Source: Planctomycetota bacterium (lineage in GTDB: Bacteria; Planctomycetota; Phycisphaerae; Phycisphaerales; SM1A02). From it: a stretch of DNA of 64,000 nt. The position numbers and the translations under genes are program-made. Below the pieces are notes generated by a model, which did no database searches, was not told the DNA's origin, and saw only the letters and a list, made by a program, of their open reading frames with translations. The stretch is taken from the NCBI GenBank assembly GCA_022566535.1, contig JADFIR010000004.1, forward strand, positions 48,222-112,221. The letters run 5' to 3'. Below, one piece after another: positions 1-10,177 of the stretch (positions are counted from its first letter, which is position 1; each line of letters begins with the position of its first letter).

Positions 1-881
<881 letters not shown>

Positions 882-1043
882 ACGGCGATGGAATGGGGGC
901 CTCCGCACGTCTAGCCAGTCGCTGCACCCCTTGTGGGCACTTCTGCGTATTCTCTTGAGTGGCTGGACCGTCCGCGCTCGCGGCCTATGCTGTGGCAGAG
1001 CCCTTGCAAGGCTGATCTTACGATGCTAACAAGGAGCATCGCC

Positions 1044-1931
1044 ATGAACGCTCGCCGTGGCTTCACCCTGACCGAACTCATGGTCGTCATCGGGATCATC
1101 GTTGTCCTGCTCGGCCTGCTGCTCCCGGCGCTCGCCGGCGTCTTCAGCAGCGGCCTGATGACCAAATCCATGTCCAACATGCGACAGATCGGCCAGTGGA
1201 TGAGGATGTATTCCTCGGACAACCGTGAGTTTATTGTGCCCAGCCAGTTCAACTACGAGGACAGCTCCTATCGAGGCAAGGTCCGCTCCGCGCTCGCCCC
1301 TCCGCTGGGCGACCAGCACAAGGGAACGTGGACGGACATCCTCTGGACGGTCTTCGAGGGCGGCGTCTTTCCCGAGACGCAGATGGACTCGGGATACGAC
1401 TACCGCTTCGACTCGCCGGATCAGGCGCTGTACGACCGGCTCGGAGGCGACCTGGAGAATCCCTTCCGCTCCGCCGCGCTCAACAAACGCAACGCCCTCG
1501 GCGGCAGTGGCCCCGGGCCGTTCGGTAGCCCCGGCCCCACGCCGTTCGGCTCGGGCGCGCAGGAGATCGGTCAGCCCGGATATTTCGCCGCCAATAATTT
1601 CTTCAACGCCGATCAAGAGGTTGATTCCGAAGCCAGGTTCTACGCCACCGGGCAGATCAAGGCCCCGGAACGGTCGATGTATCTCGTGGATTCGGTCGCG
1701 GGAGAGGTCATCGAGGACGAACCTGAGCCGTTTCAGGCGGATACGCCGACGCTGGAGGTGGATTTCCGCTACTCGGGCGTTTGCCTTATGCTGTTCCTGG
1801 ACGGGCACGTGGCCACGCAGGGCCGGTGGGAGGACTTGGATGACTTGGAGCTGACCACGACTCCAGATGGCCAGCCGACCCGAGGCGACCGCGTCCGAGT
1901 GCGAAATCTGACCAGCAACCAGGTGCCCTAG
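1044..1931 (+). CDS. Prepilin-type N-terminal cleavage/methylation protein with DGH C-terminus
   Basis: A planctomycete-style pseudopilin of 295 residues. ATG 1044 is preceded by AAGGAG at 1031-1036 with 7 nt spacing, so I prefer it over the upstream ATG at 1023. The N-terminus is a short basic leader RRG followed by FTLTELMVVIG, the type IV prepilin cleavage and methylation signature (Gly before Phe, Glu at +5), and a single hydrophobic helix. The rest is a soluble passenger domain. It contains MRMYSSDNREF and, near the C-terminus, LMLFLDGHVA, the DG motif seen in the expanded H-X9-DG pseudopilin families of planctomycetes. It is probably inserted in the membrane and processed by a prepilin peptidase. 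The substrate is unknown. Confidence 0.88.
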   Translation: MNARRGFTLTELMVVIGIIVVLLGLLLPALAGVFSSGLMTKSMSNMRQIGQWMRMYSSDNREFIVPSQFNYEDSSYRGKVRSALAPPLGDQHKGTWTDILWTVFEGGVFPETQMDSGYDYRFDSPDQALYDRLGGDLENPFRSAALNKRNALGGSGPGPFGSPGPTPFGSGAQEIGQPGYFAANNFFNADQEVDSEARFYATGQIKAPERSMYLVDSVAGEVIEDEPEPFQADTPTLEVDFRYSGVCLMLFLDGHVATQGRWEDLDDLELTTTPDGQPTRGDRVRVRNLTSNQVP

Positions 1932-2017
1932 GTCTGGCGAGGGTTGCTGGTCAGCTTCTCGCAACATTCTCTGACTGAGCCCTTGCCAGGACCGCCGAAG
2001 CGGCTAGACTTGGACTT

Positions 2018-2042
2018 CCGTCCCGTCTTCGGGACGGTTTTT
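2018..2042 (+). terminator. Rho-independent terminator
   Basis: A perfect 8-bp stem CCGTCCCG/CGGGACGG with loop TCTT is followed by TTTTT. It lies 87 nt after the prepilin-like gene and 47 nt before tRNA-Thr, so it insulates the tRNA-tuf transcription unit from upstream transcription. Confidence 0.85.
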
Positions 2043-2088
2043 CGTCGCAGGGGGGCTGGATCGTGCCTGGGCTCCAGGCCGCCGACAG

Positions 2089-2160
2089 GCCACCGTAGCT
2101 CAGTGGTAGAGCACACCCTTGGTAAGGGTGAGGTCATGGGTTCAAGTCCCATCGGTGGCT
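2089..2160 (+). tRNA. tRNA-Thr (GGT)
   Basis: A 72-nt cloverleaf. The acceptor stem is GCCACCG (2089-2095) with CGGTGGC (2153-2159), and the discriminator is T. The anticodon stem CACCC/GGGTG encloses loop TTGGTAA, giving anticodon GGT that reads ACC (Thr). The T arm is TGGG-TTCAAGT-CCCA. CCA is not encoded. It sits upstream of tuf, as in many bacteria where tRNA-Thr precedes EF-Tu. Confidence 0.96.
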
Positions 2161-2304
2161 TGACGCGGGGCGCCTGATGGGAGACCCCGCCTGCTTTCCG
2201 CACGCCGGATCGAGCGTGGAAAATCCACGCGCGACTGATTTCCAATACGATGGCGGGAAATGTCGCAACGACTCCGCCCAACGACTTGATGGAGACCGCC
2301 GAAA

Positions 2305-3504
<1,200 letters not shown>

Positions 3505-3593
3505 CGGTTAGCTTTCAGCGACCAGCTTCTGGCCTCGTCGCTGATGGCGAGCGTCTAGTGAGACCAACGAATCACCGCTAAAGGCTCAATACC

Positions 3594-3779
3594 ATGGCCA
3601 AGGGCAAGAGATCTACAGACCGCGAATACGTCTGGCTCCAGTGCACCGAGACAAAAGACCTGAACTACCGCACGAGCCTCCGCGTCAAAGGGGGCATCCC
3701 CGAAAAGATGAAAGCCGGGCTGCAGAAATACAGCCCACGGCTACGCAAGCATACATTGCATAAGATCAAGCGTAAGTAG
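3594..3779 (+). CDS. rpmG: 50S ribosomal protein L33
   Basis: A 61-residue basic protein of the large ribosomal subunit. It begins MAKGKRS and contains WLQCTETKDLNYRTS, where families of the other type carry two CxxC pairs. A single Cys is left, so this is a zinc-free form. The C-terminus KYSPRLRKHTLHKIKRK matches the L33 ending (K-Y-x-P-x-x-xKHxxxKExK) with small changes. Its position between tuf and tRNA-Trp-secE-nusG is the classical one and supports the call. Confidence 0.93.
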   Translation: MAKGKRSTDREYVWLQCTETKDLNYRTSLRVKGGIPEKMKAGLQKYSPRLRKHTLHKIKRK

Positions 3780-3859
3780 ATTTGGGTCAACGTGGAGTAG
3801 AGATCGGGGCACGTTCCCGCAGACCGAGCAACACACTTACGCAAAGGATATTCGCGCAT

Positions 3860-3934
<75 letters not shown>

Positions 3935-3992
3935 TTGCCTGGGTTTGCCCGCCGCCGCAACGACGCCTGAAGGAAGCTTCCACTGAAGTGCC

Positions 3993-4403
3993 ATGGTCAT
4001 CTATAAGAAGGGACAAGGCTACTGGACGAGGATGATGTCGGCGATCGCGCTGGGCATGCTCGCGCTGATGGGCGCGGCTTGGCTTTGGGACAATCTGAAG
4101 AACGCCCGCATCGCCGGTTTCGAGCCGATCTACACGCAGACGGTGGCCTTCGTGCTCGTGTGCGCCAGCGCGGCCTGGTTGGGATACTACCTCATTGGTC
4201 GCAAGCCGAAGGTCGTGGACTTTCTCATCGCCACCGAAGGCGAGATGAAAAAAGTCAATTGGTCCACTCGCCGGGAAATCAGAGGATCGACGATCGTGGT
4301 GATCGGCCTCACATTCGTCATCGCGTTGATCATCTCCTTCCTGGATTACCTGGTTTACGCCCCATTGTTCACGTGGGCCAAGATTCTCGAGGCGGCCGGA
4401 TGA
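3993..4403 (+). CDS. secE: Preprotein translocase subunit SecE
   Basis: A small subunit of the SecYEG channel, 136 residues. It has three predicted hydrophobic segments (about residues 17-30, 50-66 and 100-120), whereas the minimal SecE has one. The third is preceded by the conserved amphipathic region FLIATEGEMKKVNWSTRREI, which is the SecE signature (E-x-x-KV-x-W-P/S). It lies 58 nt after tRNA-Trp and 21 nt before nusG, the usual SecE-NusG pairing. The long N-terminus with extra membrane segments resembles the longer forms seen outside Firmicutes. Confidence 0.93.
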   Translation: MVIYKKGQGYWTRMMSAIALGMLALMGAAWLWDNLKNARIAGFEPIYTQTVAFVLVCASAAWLGYYLIGRKPKVVDFLIATEGEMKKVNWSTRREIRGSTIVVIGLTFVIALIISFLDYLVYAPLFTWAKILEAAG

Positions 4404-4424
4404 CCACCCTGCTGCCACGCCATC

Positions 4425-5330
4425 ATGAGCGATTCATCATCATCCAACGTCCCCGACACCGACCCGCAGGAGCCGGGCATGTCTGATACCGCCGGGGCCA
4501 CCAAGCCCGATCTCAACCGTGAGGAGTCCGGCGATCCAGCCGGTAGCGTGAAGCACCACACCACCCCTGCCGCGGAGGCTGCCTCCTCGACGCAAACAGG
4601 CTCGGAGGTCACGACACTCCGTGGCGCCGGAGTCGCCACCTCCAAACCGGCTCCGCCCTCCTCGAAGAAGGGCCGCCGCCAAGACTCCTCGTCCCAACCG
4701 GCGACCGACACAAAGACCACCGACCAAGGCGAGGAGGAAGCACCCTTCGATCCTGCCGCAGACCTACCCATGTACCGCGAGGGAATGGACTGGTTTGTCC
4801 TTCGCGTGGCGTCGAACAAGGAGAATTACGTCCGCGAGACGCTGTTGCGCAAAGTGCAGATTGAGGGGCTGGAGGAGCGCGTGGGGCGAATCATGGTCCC
4901 CACCGAGAAGACCAAGACCCTCAAGGGCGGCAAGACCCGCATCACCGAGACCAAGCTCTATCCCGGCTACATCTTCGTCGAGATGCAGTTGGAATCCGAT
5001 GGGCGAATTCCCCAGGACGTGTTCTTCCTCATCAAAGAGACCACCGGGGTGGGCGATTTCGTGGGTACCGCCGGCCGGCCGACACCCATGAAGAAACATG
5101 AAGTCGAGAAGATGCTCTTTGATTCACGCCGCCCGGAGGAAACCCCCACGGTCAAGATGGAGTTCGTCCCCGGCGACTTCGTCATCATCAAGGAAGGGCC
5201 GTTCCAGAACTACGAGGGCAGTGTGGACGAGGTGCTGCCTGACAAGGGCCTGGTCCGTGTGCTAGTGAGCATCTTCGGGCGGCAAGCCCCCATCGAGCTG
5301 GAGTACTGGCAAATCCAAAAGGTGGAATGA
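4425..5330 (+). CDS. nusG: Transcription termination/antitermination protein NusG with long N-terminal extension
   Basis: NusG couples RNA polymerase to Rho and the ribosome. The core lies at about residues 121-301. It consists of an NGN domain (DWFVLRVASNKENYVRETL, then LYPGYIFVEM), a linker, and a C-terminal KOW domain (FVPGDFVIIKEGPFQNYEG, ending YWQIQKVE). Residues 1-120 are a Ser/Thr/Pro/Asp/Glu-rich, probably disordered, extension missing from typical NusG (about 180 residues). ATG 4425 follows secE by 21 nt. Internal Met19, Met116 or Met121 could be alternative starts, and the latter two would give a normal-length protein. No rplK follows, unlike the usual operon. Confidence 0.93.
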   Translation: MSDSSSSNVPDTDPQEPGMSDTAGATKPDLNREESGDPAGSVKHHTTPAAEAASSTQTGSEVTTLRGAGVATSKPAPPSSKKGRRQDSSSQPATDTKTTDQGEEEAPFDPAADLPMYREGMDWFVLRVASNKENYVRETLLRKVQIEGLEERVGRIMVPTEKTKTLKGGKTRITETKLYPGYIFVEMQLESDGRIPQDVFFLIKETTGVGDFVGTAGRPTPMKKHEVEKMLFDSRRPEETPTVKMEFVPGDFVIIKEGPFQNYEGSVDEVLPDKGLVRVLVSIFGRQAPIELEYWQIQKVE

Positions 5331-5415
5331 GCGGCGCCGGCCCGGCGTTCGCACTCGCGCGCAGGCCGCTTGCGGCTTCGCGACGACCTCCAAGCGCCGC
5401 CGGCCACACCCCCGT

Positions 5416-6156
5416 CTACGGCTGCCACACCAGCGTATCAATCGCCTCCGGGATCACGTTCTCAATGTGACCATCCACGAACACAATCACATAGCCTTGC
5501 ACGTAGCGAGGCTGGTCCGGTAGCAGCTCCGAACCTCCGGCAAGCGGGCTTCCGAACTGAGATTCATAAAACAGAACCGTTCGTTGGGGATCGCTCACGT
5601 CGGCAAAGCGCAGCCCGTCGAGGAGGCGGTTCATGGCGTAGGCCCGACCTTGCTCGGGCGACCTCGACAATGAAACGACTGCGTCGGCGTCCTGCACATA
5701 CGCGTCGAGCAGATCAACCCAATCATCGCTGCGCGGCAGATAGTCGTTGTAGTCCATTGCGTACGACGCGGCCGCGACGCTGACCTGCCGCAGCGAATTC
5801 ATCGACATAGCGTTAATCGCGGCCTGGCGGGGGGCGCCGATTGCAGGCAGGAGCATCGCCGGCACTATGAGCAGGAGCCCGACGATCAGACCGGCGATCA
5901 GACCGGCCCCGGAAACCACGATCCCGCCGATGGCCACGCCCTGGCCGCCCAGTCGCCCGGCACTCTTGTTGATGGAGACGAGGGCCACGATGCCCAGGAT
6001 GACCCCGATCAGCCCGCCCAGCCCAAGGGTGCAGAACCCCAGAACCCCCAGCACCAGACTGACGATCGCCATCACCGACGTTTTCGTCGGCCCTGAGGCG
6101 GGAATCTCGCCAGGTGTGATCGGCGGCGATTTCGGAGGCGGCGGTTGATCCATCAT
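5416..6156 (-). CDS. Membrane protein, DUF4190-like N-terminus with pseudopilin-like C-terminal domain (copy A)
   Basis: A 246-residue protein. It begins MMDQPPPPKSPP, followed by two hydrophobic segments with glycine-rich turns (VLGVLGFCTLGLGGLIGVILG and a second near residue 75), like DUF4190 proteins. The soluble C-terminal half contains YAMDYNDYLPR and IVFVDGHIENV, motifs typical of the passenger domain of planctomycete H-X9-DG pseudopilins, but there is no prepilin leader. Start: the double ATG at 6156/6153 with GAGAGG upstream. The annotated frame is open to 6207. It is a paralogue of the gene at 6255-6977 and the two are tandem duplicates. Function unknown. Confidence 0.8.
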   Translation of the reverse strand: MMDQPPPPKSPPITPGEIPASGPTKTSVMAIVSLVLGVLGFCTLGLGGLIGVILGIVALVSINKSAGRLGGQGVAIGGIVVSGAGLIAGLIVGLLLIVPAMLLPAIGAPRQAAINAMSMNSLRQVSVAAASYAMDYNDYLPRSDDWVDLLDAYVQDADAVVSLSRSPEQGRAYAMNRLLDGLRFADVSDPQRTVLFYESQFGSPLAGGSELLPDQPRYVQGYVIVFVDGHIENVIPEAIDTLVWQP

Positions 6157-6254
6157 TTCCGTGTCCCTCTCAAGTCGTCCAGCCGTACCCAAGTCGGCGG
6201 AGCCCATCGCCCGCCCCGCAGCGCATCATACCTCAGCGTCGGCCGCGCCTTCGC

Positions 6255-6977
6255 CTAAGGCTGCCATACCAACGAATCAAGCGCCTCCGGGATCACGTTC
6301 TCAATGTGACCATCCACGAACACAATCACATAGCCTTGCTGGTAGCGAGGCTCGGCCGGCAGCAGCTCCGGACCTCCCGCAAGCGGGCTGCCGAACTGAG
6401 CTTCATAGAACAGCACCGTTCGCTCCGGATCGCTCACGTCGGCATACCGCAGCCCGTCGAGGAGGCGGTTCATCGCGTACGCCCGCCCTTGCTCGGACTC
6501 GCCGGGCAATGACACCAGTGCGCCCGTCTCCTGCAGATACGCGTCGAGCAAACCGACCCACTCAGCGGTCCGCGGCAGATAGTCGTTGTAGTCGGTTGAA
6601 TACGTCCTGACCGCAACGCTGACCTGCCGCAGTGAGGATATCGACATGACGTTCACCACGACCTGCCGGGCGACGCCGATACCCGACAGGAAGGTCCCAA
6701 GCAACAGAAGCCCAACGACGAGGCTGACCGTGGAAAGGGCGATCCCGGCGATGGCCAGGCCGCGGCCACCGATTCGCCCGGCGCTCCTGGTGATGCCGAC
6801 GATCGCCACGCTGCCCAGAATGATTCCGACCAAGCCGGCCAGCCCAGCGGTGAAGAATCCGAGAATCCCCAGCACCAGACTGAGGATCGCCATCACCGAC
6901 GCTTTCCCCGACCGAGAGGCAGGGGTCGCCGGCGGACCAACCGTCAGCGCTTTCGGAGGCGGCGGTTGATCCATCAT
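6255..6977 (-). CDS. Membrane protein, DUF4190-like N-terminus with pseudopilin-like C-terminal domain (copy B)
   Basis: A 240-residue tandem paralogue of the gene at 5416-6156. It has the same MMDQPPPPK start, two hydrophobic segments, STDYNDYLPR, YAMNRLLDGLRYADVSDP and IVFVDGHIENVIPEA. The strongest identity is in the last 60 residues, and long stretches are identical at DNA level. GAGAGGG before the ATG pair is also conserved. It lies 98 nt upstream of copy A in the same orientation, so the two could be cotranscribed. Divergence is greatest in the N-terminal proline-rich segment and the second membrane helix. Function unknown. Confidence 0.8.
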   Translation of the reverse strand: MMDQPPPPKALTVGPPATPASRSGKASVMAILSLVLGILGFFTAGLAGLVGIILGSVAIVGITRSAGRIGGRGLAIAGIALSTVSLVVGLLLLGTFLSGIGVARQVVVNVMSISSLRQVSVAVRTYSTDYNDYLPRTAEWVGLLDAYLQETGALVSLPGESEQGRAYAMNRLLDGLRYADVSDPERTVLFYEAQFGSPLAGGPELLPAEPRYQQGYVIVFVDGHIENVIPEALDSLVWQP

Positions 6978-7043
6978 GGCAACGTCCCTCTCAAGTCGTC
7001 CATCCGTACCCAAGTCGGCGGGTCACATCCCCCGCCCCTCTGC

Positions 7044-7077
7044 GCATCATACCTCGGCGTCGCCGGGCGGCTGCGGC
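7044..7077. repeat. 34-bp dispersed repeat, copy 1
   Basis: It begins GCATCATACCTCGG and ends GGCGGCTGCGGC. It recurs with one mismatch at 7830-7863, and its first 18 bases recur with one change at 6223-6240 in front of duplicated gene A. It lies upstream of gene B and appears to be part of the duplicated 5' region. Confidence 0.75.
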
Positions 7078-7341
7078 CGAGCGGTGGGATTGCCCCGCCC
7101 GGCATCCCCGTCCCGACTTCCCCCAACTTTGCTTACCCGAGCGTTCGCGCGGGTTAAACTCGCTCAATTCCGACCATCCCTGCGCGCGCCGGGGGGTTTG
7201 CGCGCGCCCCACTGACCGTGCATTGGACTGATTATGCCAAGAGCAAGCGTTCACCGCGGAGGCACAGAGGACACTGAGGGAAGGAAACGTCTGAACGTCG
7301 AAATGTCCAAATGCTGAGAGCAGAAAGCTGATCGCTGACCG
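7078..7341. other. Noncoding stretch with GC-rich inverted repeat and purine-rich repeat text
   Basis: No convincing gene. It holds a hairpin of GCGCGCGC arms around 7184-7208, and at about 7250-7280 the sequence CCGCGGAGGCACAGAGGACACTGAGG. The latter belongs to a CACGGAGG-like repeat family seen again near 7740-7775 and, inverted, at 9215-9240. Confidence 0.5.
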
Positions 7342-7563
7342 CTACCCCTTCTTGCTGCGGCGGGGCAGTCGGGGCGCACCACCGGCGGTGGCGCTGCGGC
7401 CGACGCTGTCCACGCCGAAGGGTCTGCTCGCCAAGGCCGTTCCCAGGTCACGGGTCGGTGCGCTGGAATCGCCGCTCTGTTTGGCCTTAGCCTGGGCGGC
7501 CTTGACCTTCTTGTCTTTCCGGGCCTTGGCCTTCCTCAGTTTCTCGCGGTCGCGCTTGCTCAT
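7342..7563 (-). CDS. Small basic hypothetical protein
   Basis: A 73-residue lysine/arginine-rich protein. Residues 1-30 (MSKRDREKLRKAKARKDKKV and onward) are almost entirely charged and probably helical, and the C-terminus ends in PRRSKKG. ATG 7563. A similar charged start occurs in small planctomycete proteins that may bind nucleic acid, but no family is recognised. It lies alone between repeat-rich spacers, so coding status is moderately uncertain. Confidence 0.5.
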   Translation of the reverse strand: MSKRDREKLRKAKARKDKKVKAAQAKAKQSGDSSAPTRDLGTALASRPFGVDSVGRSATAGGAPRLPRRSKKG

Positions 7564-7963
7564 GACGTCCTTCCGTGCTTGCGTTGTGCCGTCATTATGG
7601 ATGCCCCAACGGTCCTAGGCGAGCGGATTCGAGTCAATTTGCGTGATCGCCGGCCAAGAAGATTCAGCGCAAGGGTACCCAGATCGCAGAGACGAGGAAG
7701 GAACCACAGATACACGCGGATGGACACGGATGGTTCGTAGGGGATGGAAACACGGAGAGCCACGGAGGACCACGGAGATAAAGAGAAGGATTCCTGAATC
7801 CTCAAGCCCCAAGCCTCAGGACTCAAGCCGCATCATACCTCGGCGTCGCCCGGCGGCTGCGGCTCCGACCAGACTGCCGATCACGCCGCGATGACGGTTG
7901 GCAGGCGTCAACTGCTGATTGCGACAACAAGAATGCAGGTCACTGTCCCGGGCGTCCCAACGG
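7564..7963. other. Noncoding spacer with dispersed repeat fragments
   Basis: No gene seen. Around 7690-7780 there is repeat text of the type ACCACAGATACACGCGGATGGACACGG and CCACGGAGGACCACGGAG. The 34-bp repeat recurs at 7830-7863. These look like intergenic repeat debris, possibly the 5' remnant of a third copy of the duplicated genes to the left. Confidence 0.5.
7830..7863. repeat. 34-bp dispersed repeat, copy 2
   Basis: Differs from 7044-7077 at one base (C for G in the centre). It has no duplicated gene attached, unlike the copies at 6223 and 7044. Confidence 0.7.
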
Positions 7964-9004
7964 TCAAAAGCCACTTGCGTGGATAGACTCCACGTCCGTT
8001 ACGCCTGGCGGACAGAATGCGAAGTAAATCATCATCCTGCAACTTCCCGTCTCATTGATATACGGCTCGGCCGGCCATTCTTGGATGTGGACTTTGATTA
8101 GGTAGTCGCCGACCGGGCCGGAGATTGACATTGTTTCTGGCACACGAGATTCGACTTGCCAAGCTAAGCCATACTCCGACGCTTCACGCGATCGAACATC
8201 CCAGAAGAGCGACTCTGCTTCCTGCATCGATTTTTGAACATCCTCAATCGCGATTCCTCCACCGCCAATTCGATAGAACTCCTTCACGGTAGCAACGGCG
8301 ACCTCATGTGAGAACGGCCCCTCGTACCTGGCCTCCAGGAAGCTAACTGGAACGTCGTTTGGGAACATCAATCCCGATTGCAGACGCCACTGCATCTCAT
8401 ACGGCACGCTATCGGGAACGTGTATGTGCGAGACGCCGACAAGAAGGCGCGTCACTATCTCATCGAGCGTGAGCCTCAACCCACTCGAATCGACGTAGCC
8501 CTTGAGATACATAACGGTGCCCATCGACTTCAGATTCGTTATGTGGAATTCCCGCGACCGATCGTCGAGTGATGCGGAGATGACTGGATCGACGGGCGGT
8601 TCTGGTGTGGTGGCTGGGTCAACATCGATCGGCCGTTGTCGTGTGGTAGTTGGGTGATCAGTAGATTGTAGACTCCGCCCTACGAACCACATCGCCGCGA
8701 TCAGCAGACCGAGGCCGAGCGTTGCCGCGAACCAGAGCGGTCGCCCCTCGATTGAGATCAGTGTTGTGCGCTTCGTCTGAGACCCGTCTGTGCCGGGCTC
8801 AGTTTTCTTGACGACCGTTAGCAACTCGGTGATGGTGGTGATGCGTGTGGCGAGCACATCCTGGATCTTCGCAAGGGTGGCCGCATCGCGCTCATCGGGT
8901 GCGTCGACTTCGATTGGCGGCACCGGTTTGCCTGTCTTCGCATCGACGCCTTCTATTCGATATCGCAACACCGATCTCCCGCGCCGATCCGTGGCGCTGT
9001 TCAC
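7964..9004 (-). CDS. Hypothetical protein with one central transmembrane helix
   Basis: 346 residues. Residues 10-60 (LRYRIEGVDAKTGKPVPPIE, then DERDAATLA) resemble the small domain that opens many planctomycete signalling and secretion proteins. A single membrane helix (WFAATLGLGLLIAAMWFVG) lies near residue 100, followed by a Pro/Thr/Asp linker and a 200-residue C-terminal domain without recognisable motifs. Start GTG 9004; an alternative is the GTG at VLRYRIEG. The topology suggests a membrane-anchored protein with the larger domain outside the cytoplasm. It has no operon partners. Confidence 0.65.
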   Translation of the reverse strand: MNSATDRRGRSVLRYRIEGVDAKTGKPVPPIEVDAPDERDAATLAKIQDVLATRITTITELLTVVKKTEPGTDGSQTKRTTLISIEGRPLWFAATLGLGLLIAAMWFVGRSLQSTDHPTTTRQRPIDVDPATTPEPPVDPVISASLDDRSREFHITNLKSMGTVMYLKGYVDSSGLRLTLDEIVTRLLVGVSHIHVPDSVPYEMQWRLQSGLMFPNDVPVSFLEARYEGPFSHEVAVATVKEFYRIGGGGIAIEDVQKSMQEAESLFWDVRSREASEYGLAWQVESRVPETMSISGPVGDYLIKVHIQEWPAEPYINETGSCRMMIYFAFCPPGVTDVESIHASGF

Positions 9005-9068
9005 CGTCTGTGTGAGGGTATCCGTGAAACCCGCGGCTCACCTCTTCCTGGCGAGTCGAGGGGGAAAA

Positions 9069-9160
9069 GGTGCCCACGCGACCGATGGTCGCGGCTTTAC
9101 AGCCGGTGCTAGGTCAATCGCCGTCAAACTCCATTCCGTGCCAGAGGGCGGCGCGTCGCC
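9069..9160. repeat. 92-bp repeat A (degraded gene 3' end plus hairpin)
   Basis: About 90% identical to 11046-11137. Read on the minus strand it encodes RAALWHGMEFDGD-stop, matching the C-terminus RAALWEGMDFDDD of the 66-residue gene at 11091-11291. Beyond the stop comes the hairpin GCGACC-GAT-GGTCGC. In copy A the coding part upstream of this tail is missing, so it is a remnant. Confidence 0.7.
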
Positions 9161-9246
9161 CGGGTAGGGCACGCGGAGAAGCGGAGAGCGCGGTGAATCT
9201 TCTTCTGTTCTGATCTCTGTCCTCCGTGTCCTCCGTGGTGAGTCTT

Positions 9247-9711
9247 TCACCCGCTGTCTGGTCGGGCAACGCACGGCGTGGGTGGGGAGGCGGGCCGGGT
9301 GGGGATGCGGAGCAGGTACACGATGACCCCGAGTCCGATCAGGGCGAGCGCGACGCGGACGATGGCATTCGAGACGAAGAGCACCATGGTCGAACCCAGC
9401 AGGATGATGATCAGGGCGATCGCTATGGCCTTCGCGCCGCGCGGGATCGTGTGGGTCTCGTACCACGCGGTGATGGTGGGGCCGAAGAGCCGCGTGCCGA
9501 GCAGCCAGGCGTACAGGCGGGGCGAGCCGCGGGCAAAACACGCCGCGGCGAGCAACATGAACGGCGTCGTCGGCAGCAGCGGCACCACCACACCGACGAT
9601 ACCCACCGCGACGAAGACGCACCCGAGGCTGGCAAACAACCAGCGCCGCGCACTCGCCGCACGATCGGTAGGAAGATGCTGGTTCGGCTTGCTTGGGAAA
9701 GGGTCGTCCAT
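9247..9711 (-). CDS. DUF454 (YbaN-like) inner-membrane protein
   Basis: 154 residues with the DUF454 signature: hydrophobic GIVGVVVPLLPTTPFMLLAA, then CFARGSPRLYAWLL, an amphipathic segment, and two further hydrophobic helices (AIAIALIIILLG and IVRVALALIGLGVIVYLL). Family members are small integral membrane proteins of unknown function. ATG 9711. Both the membrane topology and the PLLPTTPF motif are intact. It has no obvious operon neighbours and is flanked by repeat-rich spacers. Confidence 0.88.
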   Translation of the reverse strand: MDDPFPSKPNQHLPTDRAASARRWLFASLGCVFVAVGIVGVVVPLLPTTPFMLLAAACFARGSPRLYAWLLGTRLFGPTITAWYETHTIPRGAKAIAIALIIILLGSTMVLFVSNAIVRVALALIGLGVIVYLLRIPTRPASPPTPCVARPDSG

Positions 9712-10160
9712 CTTCGTTCGGTTCCCGCGCTCGCGAACGGCACGGCAATCGATCTGCCATTCAGTCTACGCGGTCTGCAGGAAGCTGGCAGGCGCTCTCA
9801 GCCGACGCGCCGCATGACCGCCTGCACTACCCGACATTTCCCATTTGACCAACGCCTGGCTCCACCGCCGAGCTTTCCGAGCACGAGTGTAACGCCCCCC
9901 GGAAACCCGAGTTCCAGTCGCTTGCAACTGAGGGGAATCGCCGGTGACCCGCCGCCGCGGGCGCCAAGACGGCGGCCTGGAGGCCCTGTCGGGCCGCTTG
10001 GGCAGGGGTGGGGACAGATTGACATCGCAGACCCCTCGTTGTTTGTTGGGTTGGTGAGCGGTTCGCACCTGTCGTATCGGCGCTGCCCTCGGCGACAGCG
10101 CGGCGAAACGGAGCACGGCAGGACCAGGTCCGCTGCAACGGCTAGTTAGGCCACGCACGG
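9712..10160. other. Intergenic region without recognisable gene
   Basis: 450 nt. Several overlapping frames are open on both strands, but they are Arg/Pro-rich and mutually inconsistent, as expected from GC-rich noncoding DNA. No RNA gene was recognised. The only functional signal is the -10-like TATACT just beyond its right end. Confidence 0.4.
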
Positions 10161-10166
10161 TATACT
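10161..10166 (+). promoter_or_regulatory. -10-like TATACT
   Basis: TATACT lies 11 nt before ATG 10178. This is part of the near-start -10 pattern described in the findings. It makes the upstream GTG 10169 an unlikely start. No clear -35 is visible. Confidence 0.5.
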
Positions 10167-10177
10167 CAGTGCCCACA

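Noticed and set aside
1983..2010. Possible promoter TTGCCA-16 nt-TAGACT before tRNA-Thr
   Set aside because: A strong terminator begins 8 nt after the -10-like box, so a transcript from here would end at once. It may be chance.
9038..9760. 240-codon minus-strand ORF over the DUF454 gene
   Set aside because: Arg/Pro-rich shadow; the overlapping frame encodes a clear DUF454 protein.
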